A stretch of 64,000 nucleotides of DNA from Camellia lanceoleosa (GCA_025200525.1 CM045759.1:3224001-3288000); one strand, 5' to 3'; shown: positions 35,083 to 47,458, counted from the first letter of the stretch. The notes: generated from the sequence alone by a model not told the origin. Numbers and translations: made by a program.

Positions 35083-35107
35083 TGTTAGGAATTGATCATT
35101 CCTAACA
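35083..35107 (-). repeat. Copia 5' LTR remnant, 25 bp
   Basis: Only 25 bp lie between the primer site and the flanking T-run: a palindrome TGTTAGGAAT...ATTCCTAACA. The far LTR is 188 bp, so the 5' copy appears to have lost nearly everything between its ends. Confidence 0.5.
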
Positions 35108-35278
35108 TTTTTTATGTGTTAACTGTCGGTTACCTAACACATAACTATTTTCCTTTACTCGGACTTGGGACCAACGAAGTTATTAAACAACCTTGGAGTT
35201 TTCACAAAAAAATAGTAATTAAATAAAAAGATATTTGTGAATTTTGTTCTCATTTTATTAACCAAACTAAATTAAAGC

Positions 35279-35733
35279 AAAAAAGTTAACTATGTTTAGT
35301 ATCATTTTCAATTTTGTAAATTTAAAACTTGTTTGACAAATTATTTCAAACACTATATAATTTTTTTTCCCCTAACAGGCAACCTTTTTTTATTTTAATA
35401 AAATATATGAATCTGCAGTTCCTCACAAAAGAATGGAAGATAAGCTTTTGAATCTATCCAATTTGCAGTTTCTCCATTATTTTTGTGATTTTGAAAATTG
35501 ACATCCACTCACAATTTCCTTTTGTTTATTATAGTAAAAAAGTTAACTATGTTCATTTTCAATTTTGTAAATTTAAAACTTGTTTGACAAATTATTTCAA
35601 ACACTATTTAATTTAATTTAATTTTTTTTCCTAACAGGCAACCTTTTTTATTTTTGAAAAATATAGCTACTCCATTATTTTTGTGATTTTAAAAATTGAC
35701 ATCCATTCACAATTTCCTTTTGTTTATTATAAC
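35279..35733 (+). repeat. Imperfect tandem duplication (about 255 and 199 bp)
   Basis: The unit from AAAAGTTAACTATG to TTTCCTTTTGTTTATTATA occurs at about 35279-35534 and again at 35535-35733. The second copy lacks part of the middle. Shared runs include AACTTGTTTGACAAATTATT. Confidence 0.8.
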
Positions 35734-35906
35734 ATCGATCTCATAAAGGGTTGAAAACATAGAATTTATGTTATGAAAAACCCTTTATCTCATTCATCCA
35801 ATAAACAATCAAATGTCAATTAATTAAAAATATAAATTAGATTAATCACCTCGAGATTTGAAAAAATATAATAAATTAACATAATTGCATCAACTCTATT
35901 TCAGTA

Positions 35907-36212
35907 AACTATAATCTGGGAACTTGCCCCGACCTCCCAAGATAAGTTCTGCTTAAGTCAGGACTCGTTTCGAGTGAAGAAACTATAACCTGGGAACTTG
36001 CCCCGACTTCCCAAGACAAGTTCCGCTTAAGTCAGGACTCGCACAGCGGGGGAGCATTGAACCTACATCAAGTGCTGATTAGACAACTTAAGGTCCAACC
36101 TCCTAATTAACAATGCTTTGCCCAGGAGATTGGCCCAAGGGAGAGGGGAATTGAACATGTGACCTTAGGGCCTAAACCCCAAGCCTTAACCACAATGCCA
36201 CTCACCCTTGGA
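35907..36212 (-). mobile_element. tRNA-derived SINE
   Basis: On the minus strand, from about 36212, there is an A-box-like TGGCATTGTGGTTAAGG (36200-36184) and a B-box-like GTTCAATTCC (36156-36147) at tRNA-like spacing, then an unrelated body. The 3' part is a tandem duplication of about 65 bp (35907-35971 and 35980-36041; shared run GGGGCAAGTTCCCAG). Family not identified. Confidence 0.65.
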
Positions 36213-36697
36213 TTAAAACTATCAAAACTGAAATAGATGGCTTGTAGATACGAGAAGAATAAAGTATACATACAATGTAAAAATTATATCAATATCATTT
36301 TTTCTTCTATACGGCCAAGAATGATTGATGAAAAAAATTAAATTATTATATGAATTAAAATTTTAATTAAAACACACAATATAATTATGCTAAACCTATG
36401 GGATCCTAATAAAAATGTATCCAAAAAGTCACCAAAAATAATGAAAAAAAAAGGAGAAATTACCCCAAAGAATTGACTCTTATAACAAATAAAATTTGAA
36501 ATTTTAATTTATTAAGTTAAATTCTAAATGAGTAGTATTATGAATTCACCTTTATCAACTCAGAAATTATCTAAAATTTTCATCTTATGGTTCAGATTTA
36601 TTCTACACATGGACCCACACTATATAAATTAATCTCTACCATCCAATCGCCCACCAAAAATTTTTAAGTGGATTAATCTGAGTCCATAGCTTTTCTC

Positions 36698-38116
36698 TAG
36701 GGGTGTGGATTAGGTACGTAACCTATTAATACGACTCGAATCGTACACGTAATTAGAAGTTAGGGTTAATTATTTTTTGACTCAAACCTGAACATGACAC
36801 AACCTGAAAACACGAATAGTAAATAGGGTCATGTTTGGGTTAAACATGCAGAATCCGAAATGGACACGTTTAATCCGCGTAAATATTCATGTCGACACGA
36901 TGACACAAACCCACTATTGACTCGCATGTAACCCGAATATAACCTGAATTTAGTAACCATAAGATATTGAATAATTCATTCTCATCCATTAGATTTGAAC
37001 TTAAATCTCTATATAATATGTATATATATACTTAATGAAGTGCAACCCTAAATTAATGATAAATCCATAGAAGTCAAGATTGGCATATATAAGAGTTTTT
37101 TAATGTATTTTAAAAATCGGCAAATTGTACCACCCCATTTAAAAAAAAATGTAGTCAAGATTGGCAGTATTGTTATGGCAAAATCAATGTGTAAGAATCA
37201 CAATAATGTTAATTTAGATGTGACATAATTGTAACATTATTATTATTATTAGTTTGTTATTGGATAAAAACTTGTTTTATTTTTAAAAATTTATTGGATA
37301 TTTAAATATTAATGAGTGACAATTAGATTGGATGTGTAATAGATTAGTGATGAATATTTCTAATTATTTTAATAAATATTGGCATATACAATATCATTGT
37401 GTGTTAATGTTTGAACAAGTTATTCTTATGCATAATATAAAACAAATATTTAAAGAAAAAAAATAGACAGTACAATTTGCTTATAATATGAAATTTGAAC
37501 TTTTGCTAATTGTATTAGGGCAATTTACGTGTAGGTCTTAATATGTGAGCTTATTGTCCAATAGATCTTGTGAGAATTAATGGTATTTTTCATCAAATAC
37601 TATTAAAAAATGTCACTAATTGGTAATTTTCAACGATAGTTTGAAAATTGTCACAAAAAATGTCAATAATTATAAGTTTTAATGATAGTTTAAAAACATT
37701 GTCGCAAAAGAACATCATTAATTTTTAATTTTCAGCGACAGTTTAAAAAATTCGTCACAGAAGAACGTCACTAATTATAAGTTTTAATGACAATTTATAA
37801 AAATCGTAACAAAAAAAGTCTCTAATTGTCAATTTTTAGCAACATATGTAAAAAATTGTCACAAAAAATTATTTTTAACAACGATTTTACTAAGATTTAT
37901 TTTCAATAGAATTTTATGAGAATTAAGTCCAATTATTAGGATCTATTAATAGTTTACTCTTGTATTTAAGCGTGTCGTGTTAGGATTAAGACGATTCTAA
38001 ATAGGTCAGGTCAGTATCAAGATAATTGGCATGCTTACTTAAATAACCTATATTAATGTTAAATTATTTTAAACTCAAACCCAACAAGACACGACACAAA
38101 ACAATTCACACCCCAA
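36698..38116. mobile_element. hAT-type non-autonomous element, 1.4 kb
   Basis: Ends TAGGGGTGTGGATT and ...AATTCACACCCCAA, flanked by a perfect 8-bp duplication CTTTTCTC (36690-36697 and 38117-38124). No transposase frame. The middle (about 37590-37880) has four to five degenerate repeats of about 55-60 bp built around AATTGTCA...AACGATAGTTT, a minisatellite-like core. Confidence 0.85.
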
Positions 38117-38160
38117 CTTTTCTCATTTTAAATTGGTTACAATATCCATCGTCCGCCACC

Positions 38161-38162
<2 letters not shown>

Positions 38163-38194
<32 letters not shown>
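38163..38194 (+). repeat. (CA)n microsatellite
   Basis: Sixteen CA dinucleotides, directly after the hAT-type element. Confidence 0.95.
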
Positions 38195-38199
<5 letters not shown>

Positions 38200-38269
38200 T
38201 ATGTGATATTTTTCCATTCATTATATAAATTTAATGTAAAATTCTTTTTTTAATTTAACTACATCAAAT

Positions 38270-38612
38270 CATAATGTGACTAATTTAAATTGAAGAAATT
38301 AAAATTTAAAGTTTACTTATATATGTAAATTTTTTTTTTTTCCAATTTCTCTAAAATAAACATAAATAAAAGTTAAACAAATTGGACTCAAAAAATTATG
38401 ATTTAAATTGAAGAAATTAAAATTTAAAGTTTAATTATATATATACAATTTTTTTTTTTCAATTTCTCTAAAATAAACAGAAATAAAAGTTGAACAAATT
38501 GGACTCAAAAAATTATGATTTAAATTGAAGAAATTAAAATTTAAAGTTTTATTATATACATAGTTTTTTTCTATGGAATAAACAGAAATAAAAAATAAAA
38601 CAAATTAGACTC
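38270..38612 (+). repeat. Three tandem repeats of about 118 bp
   Basis: The unit starting ATTTAAATTGAAGAAATTAA and ending near AACAAATTGGACTCA occurs at about 38283, 38401 and 38519. The third copy runs to within four bases of the tRNA 3' end, so the array occupies the tRNA gene's downstream flank. Confidence 0.85.
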
Positions 38613-38615
38613 AGA

Positions 38616-38687
38616 AGCTCCCGGCGAGGATCGAACTCGCGACCTTTCGCTTACGAAGCGAACGCACTACCACTATGCTACGGAAGC
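38616..38687 (-). tRNA. tRNA-Thr (anticodon CGT)
   Basis: The minus strand gives a full 72-nt cloverleaf. The acceptor GCTTCCG pairs with CGGGAGC (one G-T). D-arm GCATAGTGGTAGTGC. Anticodon stem TTCGC/GCGAA with loop TTCGTAA, so the anticodon is CGT (38655-38653). T-arm GCGAG-TTCGATC-CTCGC. The discriminator base is T, unusual for tRNA-Thr, so charging identity rests on the anticodon. T-rich sequence 15-35 bp downstream can end Pol III transcription. No intron. Confidence 0.88.
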
Positions 38688-39043
38688 TCCCGGTTGTCAT
38701 GGGCTTAATTTTCATATTATATAATATAAATAGCTAAAACCCTTGAGGCCACATTTTGCCCCAAAAAAATAAAAAATAATATCATAACACTTTTGTTCAA
38801 TAAATTTTATATTGGGAAGAGTAATGCTATGTTTTTATTATTCTATTTACTTTAATTATTTATATCTACCCTTTGATACGATAGATTTCTTGAGTTCATG
38901 CTATTAGACGCACACAAAAAGAAAAAAGATTTTACAATGTTTTATTGTATTTCATTTTATTTTGGAAAATATACTCAAAACCCTTCCATTGGACTCTTGT
39001 TTGGTAAAAAGAGTATCTCAATTTATTTTTCTTCGTAAACCCC
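38688..39043. other. Intergenic, no gene seen
   Basis: AT-rich DNA between the tRNA gene and the Gypsy 5' LTR. Nothing recognised. Confidence 0.5.
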
Positions 39044-39804
39044 TGTTGGCTACATATTTTGTAAAAGCCAATTACAATTCGACACGTGGCAGAATGAGGG
39101 TATTATTGGAAGATGATTTTAATCTTAAATCTCAATCATACACGTGGCAATAAATATTGGTTCTCAAGTGGTCTGAGTAGCACTAGATCAGGAATGAGAT
39201 ACAAGGTGACGTGGCTTCAACGGTTACCTATATTCAAATTCAAATACAGGAGGGAAGTCCAACTGCAAGTGATGGCGTAGTGGAACTATTTCTAAGGTAA
39301 CATGATCAGCGATCATGGAGGAGCAGTTCGACGGTTCGAAGTACAGTTCGAAGGTCATCTCTAACAAGTATAAATAGCAAGGAAGTTCCCAGAAAAGGCC
39401 CCCAGACTCAGATCATATAAACCAGTTTTACTTCATATTTTCCTTTCCAGTTTTACCTTTTCCTGTATTTTAAATACTTGTTCTTTAAATACCTGCATTG
39501 TACTTCAATTCATAGGAGTAGTCTTCAAGTAGATTGTTGCTGTAAACTTCCTCAAGGCTGAGTTTGGACTATTGTAAGTGTTTATGTTAATGAAATACTT
39601 CAATTGTTCTTCGTATTAATTGTTATTTCTCTTAATTTCTCCTAAAGTCAAGCCACCAGTAAAAGTCCTCTTCATTGAGGCTGAAAGAACTAAAACATAG
39701 TCGCCTGATAATTGATTGGCAATTATAATTTCAGAAGGATCGATTGATCCTTCTTTGGCACGCCGCATTTACAAATATACCCTTGAAAAGCCAAAAAGCC
39801 AACA
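39044..39804 (+). repeat. Gypsy 5' LTR (761 bp)
   Basis: TG...CA ends; matches 53112-53876 throughout with clustered differences. It is followed by TTTTTGGCAACGACGGGAC, which probably includes the primer site, although I cannot name the tRNA. Promoter TATA at 39369. Confidence 0.92.
39369..39376 (+). promoter_or_regulatory. LTR TATA box
   Basis: TATAAATA within the 5' LTR; the 3' LTR has the same motif. It is the likely core promoter of the retrotransposon. Confidence 0.7.
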
Positions 39805-39835
39805 TATATTTTTGGCAACGACGGGACTAATTAAA

Positions 39836-42126
39836 ATGGCTGAAGCGAAGACGACAAGGAGAAAATGAATGCTTGAAAGAAGGCGTAGAAGGAGAGGTAG
39901 AAATACCTAATCCAGAGGAGAATGTGGTAACACACCCTGTGGAGACTCCTATGTTATCGTAACCTTTAATCGAGCAAGATTTCTAGACAAGAACCATATG
40001 TTCATAATATTGGACGAAACCAAGGAATTGGGCCATCAACCGTTCCATCTTCTCAGCCAACAAATCCATGGGATGGCTTGGTAGATGCTATGGGACAACA
40101 ACTAATGAACACAATGGAAAGGTGGGCAACATCCTTTTTGGATCGAATGAGCAACCACCAACCAACAAATACAAGACATACAGAGGAAATTTTAAATGTC
40201 CCTCAGCAAAGATTGGCTAGAGAAAAACAGCCTATGCAAGTTAATGGACAAACTAATGGTCAGACTAGTACTCAGAACTATGAAAGACCATCGCCTCAGT
40301 CTTGGTATGAACCCATTTCAAGGCCTGTAGTAGGCCAAAATACCTCAGTACTCAACAGTGAAGCCACACCAGTTGGCAGATCTGGCCAAGTACAAGAAAC
40401 TGGCATAAGAATGGTGGCAAATCCCATGTTCGAAGCCATACCTGGCACCAGGGGTTATAATAATCCCTTATTCGAATTTATACCCGGGGGGTTGGAAGGT
40501 TTGCCTACAAATGGAAGGGACACAATGCCTATTCCAACACCTTTCACAGGTCCTTTCGCAGGACAGGCTCAAAGGGGTTATCCATACCCCAACAAAGAAC
40601 TCCGCACTACAGGTCTCCCAAATGTACCATTGTATGGACCAAGAGGACCACAGCACAAGTTTGTCCACCAAACCTGTGTTTGCTCCTCGATGAGTGGTTC
40701 AGCATCCCCAAAATATGGTCCATAGGGACCAAATTGCTGATATTGTTAGGGAGATATGTGGACCAATGGCTCGGGGGGTCCAGACTCCTGTATACAGAAA
40801 ACCATACCCAGAGTGGGTAGATAGGGTGCATGAATACCCAAGAGGGTTCAGAATACCAGATTTCACCTTATTCTACTGATCGAAATCAATCAACAAGAGA
40901 GCATATTGCTAGATTCACGCCGGTGTGGTGAATTCGCTAATCATGACTACATAAAATTGAGATTATTTCCAAACTCTCTAACCGGGGAAGCGTTTGTATG
41001 GTATATCAACCTTACACTGCTCCATTCAAACTTGCAAGATGGAAGAGGCATTTCATGCCCAATTTTTCAATCGGAGCCGAGGTATCCATGGCGATTTGGC
41101 AAGATTGAGTCAAAGGCACGAAGAAAAGGCTACTCAATTCATTGCAAGATTTAAAAGGGCTCGAAATAAATGTAGAGTTATCCTTCGAGCGAAATTTGCG
41201 ATTGGCTCAAAAGCGGTTTAGAGTTCAAAGCTTGAAAGAAGTTTGACTCAACCAATTCGAGGATTTGGTCGAATTAACCTATAAGGTGTCTCGATATGAA
41301 GCATTACTAGAGGAAGAACAAGATCGAAACAATGCTTCATATAAGACATACTCTGAGATCCCAATTATGAGATTGATCGGCGAGATTGTGGGCAAAGAAC
41401 ACATGTCTGTGAAGCATTAATTCATAAGGATCGACTATCGACCAGCAGTTTAAAAAGAAAGACTTTCACAGAAAGTATTCTTTCGATTTAACAAAAGCAG
41501 ATGACATTTTCGATCATTTGCTTGCAGCCAATTTCCTTAAGTTACCAAAAGGAGTAAAAATGCCTTCTCTTGATGAACTTAAAGGAAAAGTATACTGTAA
41601 ATGGCATAATTCTTGGTCTCACTCAACTAAAAACTGCATTGTTTTTCGAGACAGGATCCAAGAGCAAATCCGGAAAGGAAGTCTGAAGTTCCCGACCAAA
41701 ACGGAGAAAGCCATGGGAATTGACAGTAACCCGTTTCCAGAAGTTGGAGAAAGTGCGGCTAATGTGGTTGTTCCAAACTTTCAGAATTTATCTCTGCAGG
41801 AATTGGAAGAGGTCAATGTGCAAATGCATATTGCCAATCAGACAGCTGCCAAGAAAGAGACCAGAAATCTACCAGTTGTTGGACAGAGTCTCTCACATCA
41901 AAAGGAACATTACGATGAAGAAATATTGACGACGATTCTTTGGAAGCATTGTAATGCAAAGAATGTGTCAAGGTGTAGACTAAGCTACAAATGGTTGAAG
42001 GGCTTCCAATTGATGGGAAGCAATACTATAAAGATGTTCAGAGACGTCCTAGATCGACCAACGCTTACAACAAAAAGGCCGCATCGGCTAGTGATAGCCG
42101 CAATGGTTAATGAGAACAAATGCTAA
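39836..42126 (+). pseudogene. Gypsy gag
   Basis: The ATG at 39836 is followed by an in-frame stop within about 11 codons. Downstream, 40078-40725 is open and low-complexity (Q/N/P-rich). The retrotransposon gag core spreads over frames at 40790-41220 (FPNSLTGEAFVWY; EEAFHAQFF; ATQFIARFKRARNKC). At 41518-42126 the Tat-type nucleocapsid module is seen as YCKWHNSWSHSTKNC. At least four frame breaks. Confidence 0.85.
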
Positions 42127-43254
42127 GGGTAAAAGGCCCTTGTATGAGTCTAGGCCCTTAACTACTATAGAATGGGGAGACATTACGAAAGAAGATTAGA
42201 GAGGAGTTCAGTTATGGGACTAAAGCGAGATTGGCCCCGATCAACCTCACACAGATGTAAAATGGCCATCTCAAACAAAGGCGAATCAAGCTCGAAACAT
42301 GAGACGAGAACGAAGCACTTACCTCCACGGCGGCCAAGATGGCTTCAAGGTGGAAAAAGGGTGGTTCAACATCTGAATCAAGAAGCTCTTGGGTACACAG
42401 GTTCAGATTGGTTTGTAATGCAAAACAAACCTAGGAATTACTGACAGGAGAGATGTTGGAATCACAGTGTGAATGGTCAAGCCTCCTTTGGTGGCCCCAA
42501 ACAAGCGGTATTCTTTGAAGCACCCAAAGACAAAGGAGCCAAACATGGTTCGGTTATTTCAGATCACAAAGGAGGAAAAATTCAGTAGCAGTACACCCGA
42601 AGCAGCAAGATCTAAAAGAGAGTGAAGAGTTCTTCACATGTCAAGACGAAGAAAAGAAAGCTTCAAGTCGCACCATGTTCCAAAAACCGACGCTACAAAG
42701 TAAAGTGGTTTGTAGCGAAGAACAATTGGCCCAAGTTCATTCTGAACTAAAGGCCAGAGAGAAGTCCAGTTTGGTAGGATTGGAGAAGGCTCTGATGGAA
42801 AGTGATAGTGAAATAGAAGAAGAGATTGGCATGAGCCAAAAGAAAGAAATGGTTGAGGAAGAAATGTTCGAAGCCTTCATGGTGAACAAACATTTCTATT
42901 GAAAACAGTTGAGAAGGATCCTTGAAGGATCGATTATCAATAAAATACCGAGAATCTGACATGGAGGACGCCGAAGACAACGAGCAAGGTAGCCAAGAGG
43001 GAAGAAGGTACAACCACCATCGGTTTGGCTCATTTCCACCTGTATCAGTCAACATGGTACATATACTACCTCATGAATTTCAGGCTGAAAATGAGGATCA
43101 GGAGGACCAAGACATGGATCCAATTCCTGTTTCTAGTGAGGAATCACAAGTGAGCATGGTACAGGATGCTCTGAAATGGCTATTCCTATGGAAGTTGAGT
43201 CTTGGCGAGGAGGAGGTGAGCACCAACCTCTCATATCCTTTTGAATACCCCTCG

Positions 43255-43640
43255 AATTCCATGACCCAACATGTCAAGCCTTGTACATTAAGGTTTTCTT
43301 TGATGGTATACAGTTAAACCGAGTCCTAGTAGACAATGGGGCGGTTAATTTATTGCGAAATCTTCTTTGAAGAAATTAGGGAAGAAGAATCCTGTGTTGA
43401 TCCCAACCAGTACAACCATTCTTTGGTTTCTTTGGAGATAAGCAGATGGCCCAAGGTATTACCTATTAATTTGAGTGTGGGAACCGAGGATTGTATGACA
43501 AGATTCTTCGTGATCGACAAAGAATGCTAAATATAATGCCTTACTTGGAAGAGATTGGATTCACACCAACAAGTGTGTACCTTCCTCTTTGCATCGAAGA
43601 TCATGATGGCTCAGGCGATGGAGAGCGGAGGAGATTGATC
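43255..43640 (+). pseudogene. Gypsy aspartic protease
   Basis: A frame near 43310-43360 reads RVLVDNGAVNLL, matching the active-site motif of Tat-lineage proteases (LVDNGSA-type), here with a missing residue after the glycine. Flanking sequence is frameshifted. The stretch 42130-43255 before it is acidic, charged linker sequence without a named domain. Confidence 0.65.
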
Positions 43641-44339
43641 ACGGATCCTCAACCCTTCATAGTTCGCGAGACTTTGCAGAGGCCAAACTATATATTGAGG
43701 TAGTAACCCCACTCAGTATTTTGAGGAAAGCTGATGGCTCAGCCGAAGTGACGGCTGATGAGGAAGTTACACATCTGAAGCACTTAGTCCAAGAAAGTGC
43801 TGATGAAGAGGTTGTCGTGAAAGATGACAACGATGCAGTTGTAGGCAAAGAAGTAAGGGCGAGAAGCCAAGTCATTGGCTTTGATTAAATTCTCATCATT
43901 GGATGTAGAAGCAATAGTCCGGAAAGTACAGAAACAAGAGAAGCCATGATAATTGGTACGTAAACAAGAAACAACAACAGTCGAAGTTTGACCTTTGGGA
44001 AATATTGTGCATTGGACATTGAAATAAAAGTCCAGAAATACAAGAGGAAGACGCCTTATGGACAAATTTTATGCATGAGGAAGAAAGCGAGATGTCGAGA
44101 TAAAGAAACTAGAAGCGAGCAGGAAAAAGGTTGCTTCAAGGTTGAAGAAACCAAAGAAAGCTTCAATGAATTCTCGACGCAGGACCCCTTAGAAGAAGTG
44201 AATTTAGGGAAGGTTACGCACAGTATCCACTTATATAAGTACTTGTTTGAATGCTCTGGGCGAGACCGGTTGTTGGTTGTTTTAAAGAAATACAAAGATT
44301 GTTTTGCATGGTCCTATAATGAACTACCGAGTTGGATAG

Positions 44340-47300
44340 ATCATTGGTGGAACATAGGCTCCCTTTGAAGCCTAATTTCAAGCCATACAAACGAAACCAA
44401 GAAGGATGAGTCGTATGTAATTGAAGGTCAAGGAAGAAATTATTAGACTATTTAAAGGCAGACTTTATTAGAATGACAAATGGTATGTTGAATGGCTATC
44501 TAATATTGTTCCTGTAGTTAAGAAAAATGGCAAAATGAGGGTATGCATCGATTTCAGAAATTTAAATCTAGCAACTCCTAAAGATGAGTACCCTATGCCT
44601 ATAGTGGATCTGTTGGTGGACAGTTCAGCAGGGCATCAAGTTTTATCAATGATGGATGGCCACTCTGGTTATAATCAAATATGCATTGCAGAGGAAGACA
44701 TCCACAAGACAGCATTTAGATGTCCTGGGAATATTGGCACCTTCGAATAGGTTAAGATGCCATTTGGTCTGAAGAATGCTGGGGCTACGTATCAGAGGGC
44801 TATGAACACTATCTTTCATGACCTTATTGGAGGGTATCTAGAATGTTATATTGATGACATCATGGTGAAATCCCAGTCCATGGAGGAGCATTTGCTTCAT
44901 TTAGAAGCAGCTTTTGAAAGAATGAGGAAGTTTAAGTTGAAACTCAACCCTCTTAAATGTGCTTTTGGTGTGTCATCTGGAAATTTCTTGGGTTACGTAG
45001 TGCACAAGAAAGGAATACAGATTGATCAGAATAAAGCCAGAGCCATCATCGAAGCTAGGCCTCCATCAAGTAAGAAAGAATTACAAAGGTTCCTTGGGCC
45101 GGTTAACTTTCTTCGAAGGTTTATTTCTAACACTGCAGGGAAAACTAAAGTATTTTCTTCCTTGTTAAAATTTGAAAGATGAAGAGGAATTTGTGTGGAC
45201 AGCAGAGCATCAAACTGCTTTCGAAGGTATCAAAGCCTACTTGGCTAACCCTCCAGTGCTGATGCCTCCAAAAGGAAATAAGCCTTTGAAGTTATACATA
45301 ACGGCAGCAGAAGATTCATTGGGAGTTTTCTTGGCCCAAGACAATGAAGAAGGTAAGGAACAAGCTGTTTATTACCTTAGTAGATTTTTAAATTCTTGTG
45401 AATGTAAATATTCAGCTGTTGAAAAGCTGTGTCTTGCTTTGTATTTTGCTGCAATGAAATTAAGATATTATCTTTTACCTATTGTCTTGGTAATTGCAAC
45501 CCTGATTTGGTTAAATACATGTTATCTAGACCTATGTTGAGGGAAGAATTGGCAAATGGATATTAGCCTTATCGAATTTCATTTAGAATATGTCCCTCAA
45601 AGGGCGATAAAAGGGCAAGTATTAGCCAATTTTACGGCGGATCATCCATCTCAAGCAGAGAGCCAAGAGGTAATGGAACTTGGTATGGCTAGTGTTGAAC
45701 CATGGCAAATGTGGTTCGATGGATCGAAGGCCAATGGATTAGTTGGGATTGGTATCGTGATTAAGTCTCCAAGGGGTAGAAAGCAGGCATGGTTCAAGAG
45801 TGGATGAAGCTGGTTGTTCCAATAACCAGGGTGAATATGAAGCCTTAATAGTGGGACTAGAAATCCTTATTGGATTACAGGTACATGCAGTTGACATATT
45901 TGGAGACTCTCAATTGGTGGTTAACCAAGTAAAAGGGATTTTCAAGTGTCAAAGCATAAGCATCCTACCATATTATGTTGTTGCATTACATTTGCTTTCT
46001 CAGTTTCAAATAGCAAATGTAACCTATGTTCCAAGATTCTTGAACAATAGAGCTAATGATGTGGCTCAAAAAGCTTCGAACTTCAAGAGAAGGGATAATA
46101 CCCAAAGGGATATAAGCCAAACAACATATCAGAGATTAATACAACCTTTGAATAAAAGGAATGTGATCTTGGAAGTCAATCATAATGACTTACAAGAACA
46201 GGATTGGAGGCATCCAATAATGCAGTACTTGGCTGGTCCATCTTCGAAGGCCAGTAGGAAAATCAAATTGCAGTCCATGCAATACATGATATATGGTAAT
46301 GCTCTATACAAAAGGGAAGGAGATGGCTTATTATTGGAATGTTTAGGCCCAAAAGAAGCATTAACAGCTATGGCTGAGGTTCATGAAGGCATTTGTGGTG
46401 CTCATCAGCCTGGTGTAAAGATGAGATGGTTGCTTCGAAGGCATTCCTATTATTGGCCAACTATTCTTAAAGATTGCATAGAATATGCAAAGGGTTGCCA
46501 GGCATGCCAAAAACATGGCACAATAAGACATGTGCCCATAACTGACCTACATGCAGTAATGAAGCCTTGGCCGTTGGAGGATGGGCCATGGATATGATGG
46601 GTAAATTCACCCACCTTCTTCAAACATCATTGTTTCATTCTAGTGGCTCTTGACTACTTCACTAAATGGGTGAAGCCAAACCATATAAGGTCAGAGACCG
46701 ACAGAGGTCATTGGGTTCATTAAAGATCGATTCATAGGTTTGGCATTCCACAAACCATAACTTTGATAATGGAACTGTGTTTGATGGGAAAATGGTGAAG
46801 TCTTTTGTGGCAGAATTTGGGATTAGCCTTATTAATTCTACTCCCTATTATGCGCAAGCCAATGGTCAAGCTGAATCATCTAATAAATCCTTGAAAAAAG
46901 GAATACAAAAGGTGGTGGAAGATAATCCTAGGGATTGGCATAACTTATTGTTGGATGTTTTATGGGCTTACAGAACTTCCCCAAGGTCGAGTACAGGAGT
47001 CACCCCTTATGCCTTAGTATACGGGCATGATGCAGTGTTACCTGTGGAGATTAATGTTAAATCTCTGAGGGTAAGATGTCAAGATCAATTAGACTCTGAG
47101 CAATATCATCAAAGCATGTGCTTGGAATTAGAAGACATAGATGAAGCAAGGATTTTGGCGTTAAATAGTATTCTTTTTCAAAAGAAGAAAGCAGCCAAGA
47201 ATTATAACAAGAAAGTCAAACATATTGGTTTTTAATGAAGGTGACTTGGTATGGAAAACAATACTCCCAATAGGGATTAAAAGCCATAAGTTTGGCAAAT

Positions 47301-47458
47301 GGTCACCTAATTGGGAAGGACCATATCAAATTCATAGAGTGCTGCCTTTTGGAGCATACCATTTAAGAAATTTAAATGGCTATGCACCCCAAAAGATTAA
47401 TGGAAGATATTTGAAGCCTTATTTTCCAACCATTTGGGAAACACAAGGATTAGAATAA
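44340..47458 (+). pseudogene. Gypsy RT, RNase H, archaeal RNase H, integrase
   Basis: RT: RVCIDFRNLNLATPKDEYPM, MPFGLKNAGATYQRAM and the catalytic YIDD at 44847-44858. RT-linked RNase H: 45172-45540 (EQAVYYLSRFLNSCE). Archaeal-type RNase H: 45700-46010 (MWFDGSKANG; NNQGEYEALIVGL; GDSQLVVNQVKG). Integrase: HHCC finger at 46381-46515 (HEGICGAH...CQACQKH), core from about 46590 (LVALDYFTKW; TPYYAQANGQAESSN), C-terminal part 47225-47458 ending NGRYLKPYFPTIW. Breaks include stops near 44400, 44748, 45181, 45538 and 46596, and a frameshift around 46680-46780. Domain identity is clear; function is lost. Confidence 0.92.

Larger units (their letters stand above)
25502..35107 (-). mobile_element. Ty1/Copia retrotransposon, decayed, twice interrupted
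   Basis: Minus-strand order is 5' LTR remnant, initiator-Met primer site, gag, zinc knuckle, protease, integrase, reverse transcriptase, RNase H, purine tract and 3' LTR, which is the Copia order. A T-run of at least 5 bp flanks both sides (TTTTT before 25502 and after 35107), a possible target duplication but low complexity. Two LTR-like elements (27886-30373 and 30877-33339) split it; removing them leaves a normal Copia size. Many frameshifts and stops make it non-functional. Confidence 0.85.
35108..36697. other. Intergenic with tandem duplication and SINE
   Basis: AT-rich DNA without recognised genes, apart from the tandem repeat at 35279-35733 and the SINE-like sequence at 35907-36212. 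Confidence 0.5.
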
